Source: Ga0077530 sp035565975 (lineage in GTDB: Bacteria; Pseudomonadota; Alphaproteobacteria; Rhizobiales; Hyphomicrobiaceae). From it: a DNA stretch of 64,000 nucleotides. Location of the stretch: contig DATMRT010000056.1 in the NCBI GenBank assembly GCA_035565975.1, positions 17,135 through 81,134 on the forward strand, in the 5' to 3' direction. Positions 51,474 to 60,051 of the stretch are shown piece by piece. Every line of letters begins with the position of its first letter. Within the stretch, counting starts at the first letter, position 1. A program made the position numbers and the translations under genes. The notes beneath the pieces are model-generated. The model had not been told where the DNA came from. It saw only the letters and a list, made by a program, of their open reading frames with translations, and did no database searches.

Positions 51474-51953
51474 ATGTCGCACACGTATCAGGCCACGGTG
51501 CACTGGCAGCGGCCTGTCGGCGCTGTCTTCACGGACAACAAGTACAGCCGCGCGCACGAATGGCGCTTCGACGAGGGCGTGGTGGTGCCAGCATCGCCCG
51601 CGCCGTCGTCCGTTCCTCCGCCAGGGTCGCGTGCCGATGCTGTCGATCCCGAGGAAGCGCTCGTCGCGGCCTGCTCGTCCTGCCACATGCTGTTCTTTCT
51701 CGCGTTTGCCGGCAAGCGCGGCTTCGTCGTCGACAGCTACACCGACACGGCCGTCGGCGTGATGACGAAGAACGACGCCGGCAAGTTCTACATCTCCGCG
51801 ATCACGCTCAAGCCGGAAATCGTCTGGTCGGGCGAGAAGCAGCCGACCGACGCCGACATCGCCGCGCTGCACGAGCGCGCGCACGCCGAGTGCTACATCG
51901 CCAATTCCATCCGCGCGACAGTGACGGTCGCCGGAATGCCTGCGCACCACTGA
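51474..51953 (+). CDS. OsmC-family protein inside the gcv operon
   Basis: The 159-residue protein has the two conserved Cys of the OsmC/Ohr peroxiredoxin-like fold, in AACSSCHMLFF and HAECYIANSI, with an N-terminal beta segment and EEALVAACS motif. OsmC/Ohr proteins reduce organic hydroperoxides. It sits between gcvH and gcvPA, eight bases after gcvH and 28 before gcvPA, so it is on the same message. Such insertion is uncommon to my knowledge; whether it protects the glycine system or is only a passenger is not known. Confidence 0.9.
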   Translation: MSHTYQATVHWQRPVGAVFTDNKYSRAHEWRFDEGVVVPASPAPSSVPPPGSRADAVDPEEALVAACSSCHMLFFLAFAGKRGFVVDSYTDTAVGVMTKNDAGKFYISAITLKPEIVWSGEKQPTDADIAALHERAHAECYIANSIRATVTVAGMPAHH

Positions 51954-51981
51954 CAGCCATCCTCCAACCGAGAGCCCGACG

Positions 51982-53325
51982 ATGCGCTATCTTCCTCTGA
52001 ATGATGCCGACCGGGCAGATATGCTCGCGAAGATCGGCGTCAAGGCCATCGACGACCTGTTCGCCGACGTGCCGAATGCCAAGCTCATGAAGGCGCTGCC
52101 GGCGCTCGCCAAGACCCAGAGCGAGATCGCCGTCGAGCGCGAGATCGGCCGGCTTTCCACGCGCAACGTCGCCGCGGGATCCGTTCCCTTCTTCGTCGGC
52201 GCGGGTGCCTACCGTCATCATGTGCCGGCGAGCGTCGATCATCTCATCCAGCGTTCCGAGTTCCTGACGAGCTACACGCCCTACCAGCCCGAGATCACGC
52301 AAGGCACGCTGCAGGTGCTGTTCGAGTTCCAGTCGCAGGTGGCGTCGCTCACAGGCATGGATGTGGCCAATGCCTCCATGTACGACGGCTCGACGGCGTG
52401 CGGCGAAGCGGTGCTCATGGCGCATCGCATCACGCGGCGGAAGAAGGCCGTGCTCTCGGGCGGGCTGCATCCGCATTACCGTGCGGTGACCGAGACGCTT
52501 GCGAAGTACGGCGGCTCGTCGGTCACGGCCCTCGCGCCTGATCCGCTCGGTAAGGAGGACGCCGCGGCTGCCATCGATGGTGAGACGAGCTGCGTCGTCG
52601 TGCAGTATCCGAGCGTCTATGGCTCGATCCGCGACCTGAAATCCATTGCCGAGGTCGCCCACGCCAAGGGCGCGCTACTGGTCGTGGTCGTGACCGAGGT
52701 CGTCGCCCTCGGCGCCCTGAAATCGCCGGGCGAGATGGGCGCCGACATCGTCGTCGCCGAGGGCCAGTCGATCGGCAATGGCCTGAACTTCGGCGGGCCT
52801 TATGTCGGTCTCTTCGCGACGCGCGAGAAATACGTGCGTCAGATGCCCGGCCGCCTCGCCGGCGAAACCGTCGATGCCGCGGGCAAGCGCGGCTACGTGC
52901 TCACGCTCTCGACGCGCGAGCAGCACATCCGCCGCGAGAAGGCGACGAGCAACATCTGCACGAACTCGGGCCTCTGTGCCCTTGCCTTCACCATCCACAT
53001 GACGCTGCTCGGAGAGGCAGGACTGCGCAAGCTCGCAGCACTCAATCACGCCAATGCCTGCGATCTCGCGGATCGGCTCGCAAAAGTTCCGGGCGTGAGC
53101 GTGCTCAACGACACGTTCTTCAACGAGTTCACGATCCGCGTTCCCGGCAAGGCCGCCGACGTAATCGAGAAGCTCGTGGCGAAGGACATTCTCGGCGGCG
53201 TACCGGTCTCGCGTCTGGAACCCGACAAGCCCGATCTCGCCGATCTGATCCTCGTCGCGTCCACCGAGATCAACACCGATTACGACCGCGCCGCCTTCGC
53301 TGCGGCGCTGAAGGAGGTCCTGTGA
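51982..53325 (+). CDS. gcvPA: Glycine dehydrogenase (decarboxylating) subunit 1
   Basis: This subunit pairs with GcvPB to decarboxylate glycine with PLP. The 447-residue protein has the start MRYLPLNDADRADMLAKIGV, LIQRSEFLTSYTPYQPEI, NASMYDGSTACGEAVLMAHR and VAEGQSIGNGLNFGGPYVG. It carries no PLP lysine, which is in PB. Its stop overlaps the gcvPB start region, so both are translated together. Confidence 0.96.
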   Translation: MRYLPLNDADRADMLAKIGVKAIDDLFADVPNAKLMKALPALAKTQSEIAVEREIGRLSTRNVAAGSVPFFVGAGAYRHHVPASVDHLIQRSEFLTSYTPYQPEITQGTLQVLFEFQSQVASLTGMDVANASMYDGSTACGEAVLMAHRITRRKKAVLSGGLHPHYRAVTETLAKYGGSSVTALAPDPLGKEDAAAAIDGETSCVVVQYPSVYGSIRDLKSIAEVAHAKGALLVVVVTEVVALGALKSPGEMGADIVVAEGQSIGNGLNFGGPYVGLFATREKYVRQMPGRLAGETVDAAGKRGYVLTLSTREQHIRREKATSNICTNSGLCALAFTIHMTLLGEAGLRKLAALNHANACDLADRLAKVPGVSVLNDTFFNEFTIRVPGKAADVIEKLVAKDILGGVPVSRLEPDKPDLADLILVASTEINTDYDRAAFAAALKEVL

Positions 53326-54905
53326 TGGCAATGAACACGCAAGGCCGGCCGACCGCGCCCGGCTCCGCCAGTGTCACCGAGATCGAAACCTTCACCGGTA
53401 ATCGCGGGCTCGATCATGAAGAGCCGCTGATCTTCGAGATCGGCGACACGGGCCGCACCGGCGTGGATCTCCCCGAGCCGCCGAAGGCCAAGTCGCGCCT
53501 CGGCGGGCTCGAGCGCAAGGCCGAGATTGGCCTCCCCGGTCTCACCGAGCCCGAGACCATGCGCCATTACGTCCGCCTCTCGCGCAAGAACTACGCGATC
53601 GACAGCGGGTTGTATCCGCTCGGCTCGTGCACGATGAAGCACAACCCGCGCCTCAATGAGAAGATGGCGCGCCTTCCCGGCATCGGCGACATCCATCCCC
53701 TGCAGCCGCAGAGCACCGTGCAGGGTGCGATCCAGCTCATGGAGACGCTCGCCCACTATCTCATGGAGCTCACGGGAATGCCGGCCGTCGCGCTCTCGCC
53801 CAAGGCGGGCGCGCACGGCGAGCTGTGCGGGATGTTGGCGATCAAGGCCGCGCACGAGGCGAAGGGTTCGAAGCGCGATGTGGTGCTCGTCCCCGACAGC
53901 GCCCACGGCACGAACCCGGCAACCGCCGCCTTCATGGGCTATCGCGTGAAGCCGATCCCGGCCATGGCCGACGGTACGGTCTCGGCGGAAGCGGTGCGCG
54001 CGGCGCTCGGTCCGGACGTCGCCGCGATCATGCTGACGAACCCCAATACCTGCGGTCTCTTCGAGCGCGAAATCGTCGAGATCGCCAAGGTCGTGCACGG
54101 GGCGGGCGCCTACTTCTACTGCGACGGCGCCAACTTCAATGCGATCGTCGGCAAGGTGCGCCCCGGCGACCTCGGCGTCGATGCCATGCACATCAACCTG
54201 CATAAGACCTTCTCGACGCCGCACGGCGGGGGCGGCCCCGGTGCCGGGCCGGTCGTGCTCTCGGCCGCGCTGGCGCCCTACGCGCCGCTCCCGTTCATCC
54301 GCAAGGACGGCGACAAGCTCACACTGGTCGAGGACGCTGGCGCAGCCGGCGACGCGAAGCCGTTCGGCCGCCTCACGGCCTTCCATGGCCAGATGGGCAT
54401 GTATGTGCGGGCGCTCACCTACATGCTCTCCCACGGCGCCGATGGCATGCGGCAGGCCTCCGAGGATGCCGTGCTGGCGGCGAACTACGTGCGCGCCGGC
54501 CTCAAGGACCTCATGAGCCAGCCTTTCGGCGGGCCTACGGGCGACCGGCCGTGCATGCACGAGGTGCTCTTCGACGATGCCTGGCTCAAGGATACCGGCG
54601 TCACCACGCTCGACTTCGCCAAGGCCATGATCGACGAGGGCTACCACCCCATGACCATGTACTTCCCGCTGGTCGTGCACGGGGCCATGCTCATCGAGCC
54701 GACGGAATCGGAATCGAAGCAGAGCCTCGATCAGTTCATCGGGACGCTGCGTTTCCTCGCCAAGGAGGCCACGCACGGCAACGACAAGAGCCGCTTCAAG
54801 GAGGCCCCGATGCTCGCCCCGCGCCGCCGGCTCGACGAGACCAGGGCCGCTCGTGAGCCGCGTCTCAGGTGGCGGCCTGCCGCTCCGAAGGCCGCAGCCG
54901 AATAG
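53325..54905 (+). CDS. gcvPB: Glycine dehydrogenase (decarboxylating) subunit 2
   Basis: The 526-residue subunit binds PLP on Lys294 in HINLHKTFSTPHGGGGPGAG. SCTMKHNPRLNEKMARLPG and MFEVLFDD-like C-terminal motifs agree with the family. ATG 53325 has AAGGAGG seven bases upstream; the GTG at 53322 overlaps the previous stop. It is the last gene of the operon. gcvL (lpd) is not in the window. Confidence 0.96.
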   Translation: MAMNTQGRPTAPGSASVTEIETFTGNRGLDHEEPLIFEIGDTGRTGVDLPEPPKAKSRLGGLERKAEIGLPGLTEPETMRHYVRLSRKNYAIDSGLYPLGSCTMKHNPRLNEKMARLPGIGDIHPLQPQSTVQGAIQLMETLAHYLMELTGMPAVALSPKAGAHGELCGMLAIKAAHEAKGSKRDVVLVPDSAHGTNPATAAFMGYRVKPIPAMADGTVSAEAVRAALGPDVAAIMLTNPNTCGLFEREIVEIAKVVHGAGAYFYCDGANFNAIVGKVRPGDLGVDAMHINLHKTFSTPHGGGGPGAGPVVLSAALAPYAPLPFIRKDGDKLTLVEDAGAAGDAKPFGRLTAFHGQMGMYVRALTYMLSHGADGMRQASEDAVLAANYVRAGLKDLMSQPFGGPTGDRPCMHEVLFDDAWLKDTGVTTLDFAKAMIDEGYHPMTMYFPLVVHGAMLIEPTESESKQSLDQFIGTLRFLAKEATHGNDKSRFKEAPMLAPRRRLDETRAAREPRLRWRPAAPKAAAE

Positions 54906-55222
54906 GGCGCGCGGCTTCGCGCAAGGTTCGACTCGTAGTCTAAATGCAGGTCGTGCTCCGCTCTGCCCGGCGGGGTGCGGCCCTTTCTCCTGTCTCCCAG
55001 TACGTCGATCTCCAGTTGAGCTTAACCAAAAGTTTACGGTGCCTTGCGAGCGTCGTTCTCACTGCTCCATGGATTCGTCCCGCGTCGGGGCTCGAAATCG
55101 CACCACTGCCGACGCTCCCGAAAGTCGGGCTCGATATTGCCCGGCTCACTCCCGAGTCCAGCTCAGGGAAACGGCGCGACAGATGAGGTGCTGTTGACGC
55201 CCGAGCGGCAAGGGGAATGGAA
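54906..55222. other. Spacer between gcvPB and the Sel1-repeat gene
   Basis: About 317 bp with no convincing gene, terminator or repeat. There are short AT-rich runs near 55020-55040 (TTAACCAAAAGTTTACGG) which may hold a promoter for the next gene, but no -35/-10 pair is clear. Confidence 0.5.
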
Positions 55223-57766
55223 ATGGCAGGCCACGAGGACATCATCCGGCCAGGAGCAAGCGCTTATAGCGCCGATCGCCCTGCCGACGACCTCAAAGTC
55301 CTCCTCGACAGCCTCGCCCAGGAGATCATCGACGCGGGCTCGCGCCATACTGAGACTCTGCACGACATGCAGGGACGCGTCGGTGCGCTTTCCGAACGCG
55401 CCAGCGCCGTGAAGCCAAACCTTCCCCATGAGTATGGTGCCGCGATCGACCGGATCGAGGCGGCCATGTCCTCTTTCGCCGAGCGCCTCTCGGATGCCGA
55501 GCCCCGGCCCGCGCGCGACTCGGCGTTTTCGGAAGAGGTGGACGGCATCTTGCCCGAGACCGTGCGGGCGGAGCTCCAGCACGCGATCAAGGCCGCGAGC
55601 CTTGGCCCTGCCAAGCCGGACGTGACGCAACAGCAGCCTGCACAGGCACATCACGCGTTCGGCGAGTCGGGCGAAGAGGTCCACACGCCTTCTGCTGCGC
55701 CATCGGCGCCGTCGCCTATGGGGATCGAACCTTCATGGCTCGAGGCCCGTTTTGCCGACATCGCCGGCCGCGTCGAGCAATCGCTTGCAGCACACAGCCC
55801 GCACAATGCCCTGCTTGCCATCGGCGCGCGCTTCGACCAGTTCGAGCAGCGCTTCGATCGCGCGCTCCACGACATCGGGTCGCGGCCGTGCAGCGATCCC
55901 GACGCCTTGAAGAGCGTCGAGCAACAGATCGGCGAGCTCGCGTCCCAGCTCGAGCGCGCACAAAACCAGTTAGGCCGTCTCGATGCGATCGAGAGCCGGC
56001 TCACGGATCTGCGCCAGAGCCTCTCCGACGAGCAGATGGGCCGCCTCCTCGGCGCCCTCGCCCCGGCGGACGAAAAGCTGAGTGCGATGGCCACGACGGC
56101 CGCCGAGCACGTCGCCAATGCGCTCCGCAGCGAGATCCCGGCCACGCAGGCCGCGCCGGTGATGGCTAGCGATCCCCGCCTCGTGGAGCTCACCGCCATG
56201 CTCGACGCCTTCATCGGCGAGCAGCGGCAGGGCGATGCCCAGACAGCCGAAGCGCTCGATACGATGCAGCAGGCCATGCAGCACCTGATCGATCGCGTCG
56301 AAGCCATCGAGGCGACGCAGGTCAGCAATCACGAGGCGCTGATGCGCGAGCGCGCATCGCCCGAGCCGCGCGAGCCGCAGGTCTTCGCCGTCCGGACGGC
56401 AGACTCGATCGCCTCCGCAGCACCCGAATACCCGGAGGCGGCTCCAATCGAGAGCCTCATCCATCCGGAGCCTTTGGCAGCTCCCGAAGAGCCAGCATCG
56501 ACGGTACCCGCTGATCTTCGCGCCGAGGCGCTGCCTGGCCCAGCGCCGACCCCCTCCTCCCCGGCCAATGGGGAACTCGACCGTCTGGCGCTGATCGCCA
56601 TGGCGCGGCGCGCCGCCGAGAAAGTCTCGAGCGAGGCGCCGACCGCCCCACGTACGCGCCCCGGAAGCTCCCTGCCGCGACCGAGCATCCTGCTCGTCGC
56701 CAGCTTTGCCGCTTTCCTGCTGGCCGGCTTCTGGCTGGTCGCCGGCACGAGCCTGCGCAACCTGATCCCGAGCTTCGGCCTCGGCAGCTCGCGCAGCAGC
56801 GGCGATGTCACGCGCGCAATTGTGGCTCCGGCGAAGGTGGCCGCCGAAACCTCTGAAGAAAGCCTGGCCAGCCCGCCGCCAGCAAACCGCACGGCCGAAC
56901 GCAATGTCGATGGCGGCGATGAGGCCGGCCCTTCCGAGCACGTTCAGATGGCGAGCCTCTCGGCCCCTGTCACGCCGCTGCCGGCGCCGCCCCGAACCGT
57001 CGTGACCACGACGACCGCCGACCTCATCGGCGCCCTCAACCAAAGCACAACGGAGCCGGCAAGCGCCCCGCCTGCCCCGAAGCCCGAAATGCCCGCCATG
57101 TCCCGCTCGGTCGAGATGCCGCCCGCCTTGCTGGGTCCGCTTTCCCTGCGCCATGCTGCCGCCAAGGGCGACCCGAGGGCCCAGTTCGAGGTCGCAGCCC
57201 GCTATGCGGAAGGCAAAGGTATTCCGCGGGACTTCACCCAGGCCGCGACGTGGTACCAGCGCGCCGCCGCCCAGGGTCTCGCACCGGCCCAGTACCGGCT
57301 CGGTGCTCTCTACCAGCACGGGTTAGGCGTGAGCGCCGATCCGGCGCGCGCACGCGCGTGGTACATCCGCGCCGCCGAGCAGGGCAATCTACGCGCTATG
57401 CATAATCTCGCGGTGCTCGGTGCCGGCCGGCCCGGCGTCAGGCCGGATTATGCTTCCGCCGTCAAATGGTTCACGGAAGCTGCCGATCGCGGCCTCGCCG
57501 ACAGTCAGTACAATCTCGGCATTCTCTACGAGAGCGGGCTTGGCGTGCCGGCCAGCAACATCGAGGCCTACAAGTGGTATGCGCTCGCGGCGCGCAGCGG
57601 CGACAAGGACGCGGCCAAGCGCCGCGACATCGTCCGCTTGAAACTCGAGCCACAGAGCCTGAGGGCCGCCGACGCCCTGGTCATCCAGTGGCGCGCCAAG
57701 GCCGTCGAGACCGAGGCGAACGATACGCGGACTCCGGGCCAGACTTGGCAGGCCGTGCGCAGGTAG
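55223..57766 (+). CDS. Sel1-repeat membrane protein (PodJ-like organisation)
   Basis: The 847-residue protein has a long N-terminal coiled-coil/low-complexity region, a single membrane span at about 490-512 (ILLVASFAAFLLAGFWLV), a Pro-rich linker, and a C-terminal set of Sel1/TPR-like repeats from about residue 646 (AAKGDPRAQFEVAARYAEGKG, AAAQGLAPAQYRLGALYQHG, AAEQGNLRAMHNLAVLG, AADRGLADSQYNLGILYESG). The plan (coil, one span, periplasmic Sel1) recalls PodJ/EcoR-type polar or envelope factors, but there is no evidence for a polarity role. ATG 55223 has AAGGGG at suitable distance. Confidence 0.85.
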   Translation: MAGHEDIIRPGASAYSADRPADDLKVLLDSLAQEIIDAGSRHTETLHDMQGRVGALSERASAVKPNLPHEYGAAIDRIEAAMSSFAERLSDAEPRPARDSAFSEEVDGILPETVRAELQHAIKAASLGPAKPDVTQQQPAQAHHAFGESGEEVHTPSAAPSAPSPMGIEPSWLEARFADIAGRVEQSLAAHSPHNALLAIGARFDQFEQRFDRALHDIGSRPCSDPDALKSVEQQIGELASQLERAQNQLGRLDAIESRLTDLRQSLSDEQMGRLLGALAPADEKLSAMATTAAEHVANALRSEIPATQAAPVMASDPRLVELTAMLDAFIGEQRQGDAQTAEALDTMQQAMQHLIDRVEAIEATQVSNHEALMRERASPEPREPQVFAVRTADSIASAAPEYPEAAPIESLIHPEPLAAPEEPASTVPADLRAEALPGPAPTPSSPANGELDRLALIAMARRAAEKVSSEAPTAPRTRPGSSLPRPSILLVASFAAFLLAGFWLVAGTSLRNLIPSFGLGSSRSSGDVTRAIVAPAKVAAETSEESLASPPPANRTAERNVDGGDEAGPSEHVQMASLSAPVTPLPAPPRTVVTTTTADLIGALNQSTTEPASAPPAPKPEMPAMSRSVEMPPALLGPLSLRHAAAKGDPRAQFEVAARYAEGKGIPRDFTQAATWYQRAAAQGLAPAQYRLGALYQHGLGVSADPARARAWYIRAAEQGNLRAMHNLAVLGAGRPGVRPDYASAVKWFTEAADRGLADSQYNLGILYESGLGVPASNIEAYKWYALAARSGDKDAAKRRDIVRLKLEPQSLRAADALVIQWRAKAVETEANDTRTPGQTWQAVRR

Positions 57767-58061
57767 GCGTCGCCGCCGGCCCGTTGCCGCAAAGGTCTAA
57801 AAAGCTGATGGGGCAAGGCCGAATTGGAGCGCGCTCTGCATAGGCCACCGCCGGCGGCGCGTATCGTTGAAAAACGGAACGATTCCTCTCAACAACGCAT
57901 TGACGCGCCGCGCCTCCTCAGGGCTTATAGCAGCCGGTACTTGTCCCGCGAACGCGCCCGCTCGCCACGAAGCTCAGGCACTCACCTGGGCAACGCTGTC
58001 GTCGTTGGCACGCCTTTCGCCCAGCCCCGCAGCCTCTCCCCCTCGGATCCGGCGCCGCAAG

Positions 58062-58985
58062 ATGAACATCTATTTGCCGATCGCCGAGATGTCCGCAAAT
58101 CTCTTCCTGTTCATCGGGATGGGCGCCTCGGTCGGCTTTCTCTCGGGCATGTTCGGTGTCGGCGGCGGATTCCTGATGACGCCGCTCCTGATCTTCGTCG
58201 GCGTGCCGTCCGCCGTCGCGGTCGGCACGGAGGCCGCGCAGATCGTCGCCTCATCCGTCTCCGGTGCGCTCGCGCAGTGGCGGCGCCGCAATATCGACTT
58301 CAAGATGGGCACGATCCTGCTCGCCGGCGGCATCTTCGGCTCGGTGTTCGGCGTCGAGGCCGTGAAAGCCCTGCGCCGCGTCGGGCAGTTCGATCTGTTC
58401 GTCATTCTGAGCTACGTGGCCATGCTCGGCGTCATCGGCACATTGATGATGATCGAAAGCATCAATACGATCCGGCAGGCACAGTCCGGCGCCGCGACAG
58501 CAATCCGCCAGCGGGGTCAGCATAACTGGGTGCACCGCCTTCCCCTCAAGATGCGCTTTCATCGCTCGAAGCTCTATATCAGCGCGATCCCGCCGCTGAT
58601 GCTGGGCATTTTTGTCGGCTTTCTCGCCGGCATCATGGGCGTCGGCGGCGGCTTCATCATGGTCCCGGCCATGATCTACCTGCTCAAGGTGCCGACCAAC
58701 GTCGTCGTCGGGACGTCGCTCTTTCAGATCACGTTCGTGACCGCGGCAACGACGATCCTCCATGCCACGCAGAACCACACCGTCGACGCCACGCTCGCCC
58801 TGCTGTTGATCGTGGGCGGGGTGATCGGCGCGCAGTTCGGTGCACTCGCGGGTCAGCGCCTCAGAGGCGAGCAGCTCCGCTTTCTCCTCGCCGCCATCGT
58901 GTTGCTGGTCGCGCTCAGGCTGGCGTGGAGCCTCGTCGCGCATCCCGACGAGCTCTTTTCACTGACGGCGCTCGGGAGGTCGTGA
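58062..58985 (+). CDS. TauE/SafE-family membrane protein (sulfite/sulfonate exporter-like)
   Basis: The 307-residue protein has about eight hydrophobic spans in two halves, each with a GVGGGF motif: FGVGGGFLMTPLLIFVG and MGVGGGFIMVPAMIYLL. This is the TauE/SafE permease plan, thought to move organosulfonates or sulfite. ATG 58062 (MNIYLPIAEM) is chosen since the longer frame carries no homology. Its stop shares one base with the TIGR02186 gene, a pairing seen in many alphaproteobacteria. Confidence 0.9.
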   Translation: MNIYLPIAEMSANLFLFIGMGASVGFLSGMFGVGGGFLMTPLLIFVGVPSAVAVGTEAAQIVASSVSGALAQWRRRNIDFKMGTILLAGGIFGSVFGVEAVKALRRVGQFDLFVILSYVAMLGVIGTLMMIESINTIRQAQSGAATAIRQRGQHNWVHRLPLKMRFHRSKLYISAIPPLMLGIFVGFLAGIMGVGGGFIMVPAMIYLLKVPTNVVVGTSLFQITFVTAATTILHATQNHTVDATLALLLIVGGVIGAQFGALAGQRLRGEQLRFLLAAIVLLVALRLAWSLVAHPDELFSLTALGRS

Positions 58986-59917
58986 TGGGCGTGGGCCGCC
59001 TCATGCATCGCTGGACGCTCGCAGTTCTTGCAATCGCAGCGCTGACCGGGGGCACGCTCGTCGGCGCCGCTGAGGCCCAACGTCCCACGCCGCCGCAGCC
59101 GCCTCCCGCTTCCGAGCAGCCGGCATCACCGGCACAAGCTGCGCCACCGCCTCCGTCGGCACCGCCGGCGCCCGCGCCCGAAGCGCCATCGCTGCCGCGC
59201 GAAACGGTCCACGCCGACGTCTCCACGCGGCGGATTGCCGTGACGTCCACATTCTCGGGCACGGGTATCATCGTGTTCGGCGCCGTCGACAACAGCCGCC
59301 AGACCAGCGCGGAGTCGGGCCTCTACGACATCGTGATCGTCATCTCGGGCGCGCCCACACGCCTCGTCGCCCGCAAGAAGAGCAACGTCGGCGGGCTCTG
59401 GATCAATACCTCATCAACGACCTTCACGAGCGTGCCGAGCTATTATGCCATCAGCTCGACCCGCCCGCTCGACGAGATCGCCTCCGACGACGTTCTGAAG
59501 TCGAGCGGCATTGGCTTCGACTTCGTCCCGATGACCTTCCACCGCTCAGCGCGCGCTTTGACCGCCGCCGAGATCAAGGAATGGCGCGACGCCGTCGTGC
59601 GTCTCAAACAGCGCGATCGCCTTTACCAGCAAGACGAATACGGCGTCGCCTTTGTCGGGCGCAGTCTGTTCCGTGCCGCCTTCGACATGCCGGCGACGGT
59701 CACCGTCGGCGCCTTCGAAACGCGGGTCTATCTCTTTCGCGACGGCGAGCTGCTCAGCACTTACACGACAAAGCTCGATCTCGAGCGCGAAGGCCTCGAG
59801 CACCTCATTCACCGCTTCGCTTTCGATCACTCGTTCCTCTACGGCGTCTTCACCGTCCTGATCGCGGTCGGTGCCGGGATGCTGGCGTCCTACGTATTCA
59901 ATCGCAATAAGGCTTGA
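58985..59917 (+). CDS. TIGR02186 family protein
   Basis: The 310-residue product starts with a signal peptide (TLAVLAIAALTGGTLVGAAEA), a Pro/Ala/Gln-rich linker of about 45 residues, then the TIGR02186 region: STFSGTGIIVFGAVDN, VARKKSNVGGLWINT, VPSYYAISSTRPL and SLFRAAFDMPATV, and ends with a membrane span (YGVFTVLIAVGAGMLASYVF). It is exported and anchored at its C-terminus. It is co-transcribed with the TauE gene, and may form part of the exporter. The function is unknown. Confidence 0.88.
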   Translation: MGVGRLMHRWTLAVLAIAALTGGTLVGAAEAQRPTPPQPPPASEQPASPAQAAPPPPSAPPAPAPEAPSLPRETVHADVSTRRIAVTSTFSGTGIIVFGAVDNSRQTSAESGLYDIVIVISGAPTRLVARKKSNVGGLWINTSSTTFTSVPSYYAISSTRPLDEIASDDVLKSSGIGFDFVPMTFHRSARALTAAEIKEWRDAVVRLKQRDRLYQQDEYGVAFVGRSLFRAAFDMPATVTVGAFETRVYLFRDGELLSTYTTKLDLEREGLEHLIHRFAFDHSFLYGVFTVLIAVGAGMLASYVFNRNKA

Positions 59918-59925
59918 TCCATAGT

Positions 59926-60041
59926 CCCCTCTCCCCGTCCTTCACGGGGAGAGGGCTAGGGTGAGGGGCGGCGGCATGCGCCAACGTCAGCGCAAGTGGC
60001 CGCCCCTCATCCCGACCTTCTCCCCGCGCGCGGGGAGAAGG
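59926..60041. repeat. Composite palindromic intergenic element, copy E
   Basis: End units match the family (CCCCTCTCCCCGTCC ... GGGGAGAGGG and CCGCCCCTCATCCCGACC ... CGGGGAGAAGG) around a core GGCATGCGCCAACGTCAGC. It lies between the convergent TIGR02186 and phaC genes, so it could end both transcripts. Orientation of the core is opposite to that of copy A. Confidence 0.85.
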
Positions 60042-60051
60042 AGAAGAAACC

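Noticed and set aside
53280..54776. A 498-codon minus-strand open frame over gcvPB
   Set aside because: Complementary to a strongly conserved PLP enzyme; no family features.
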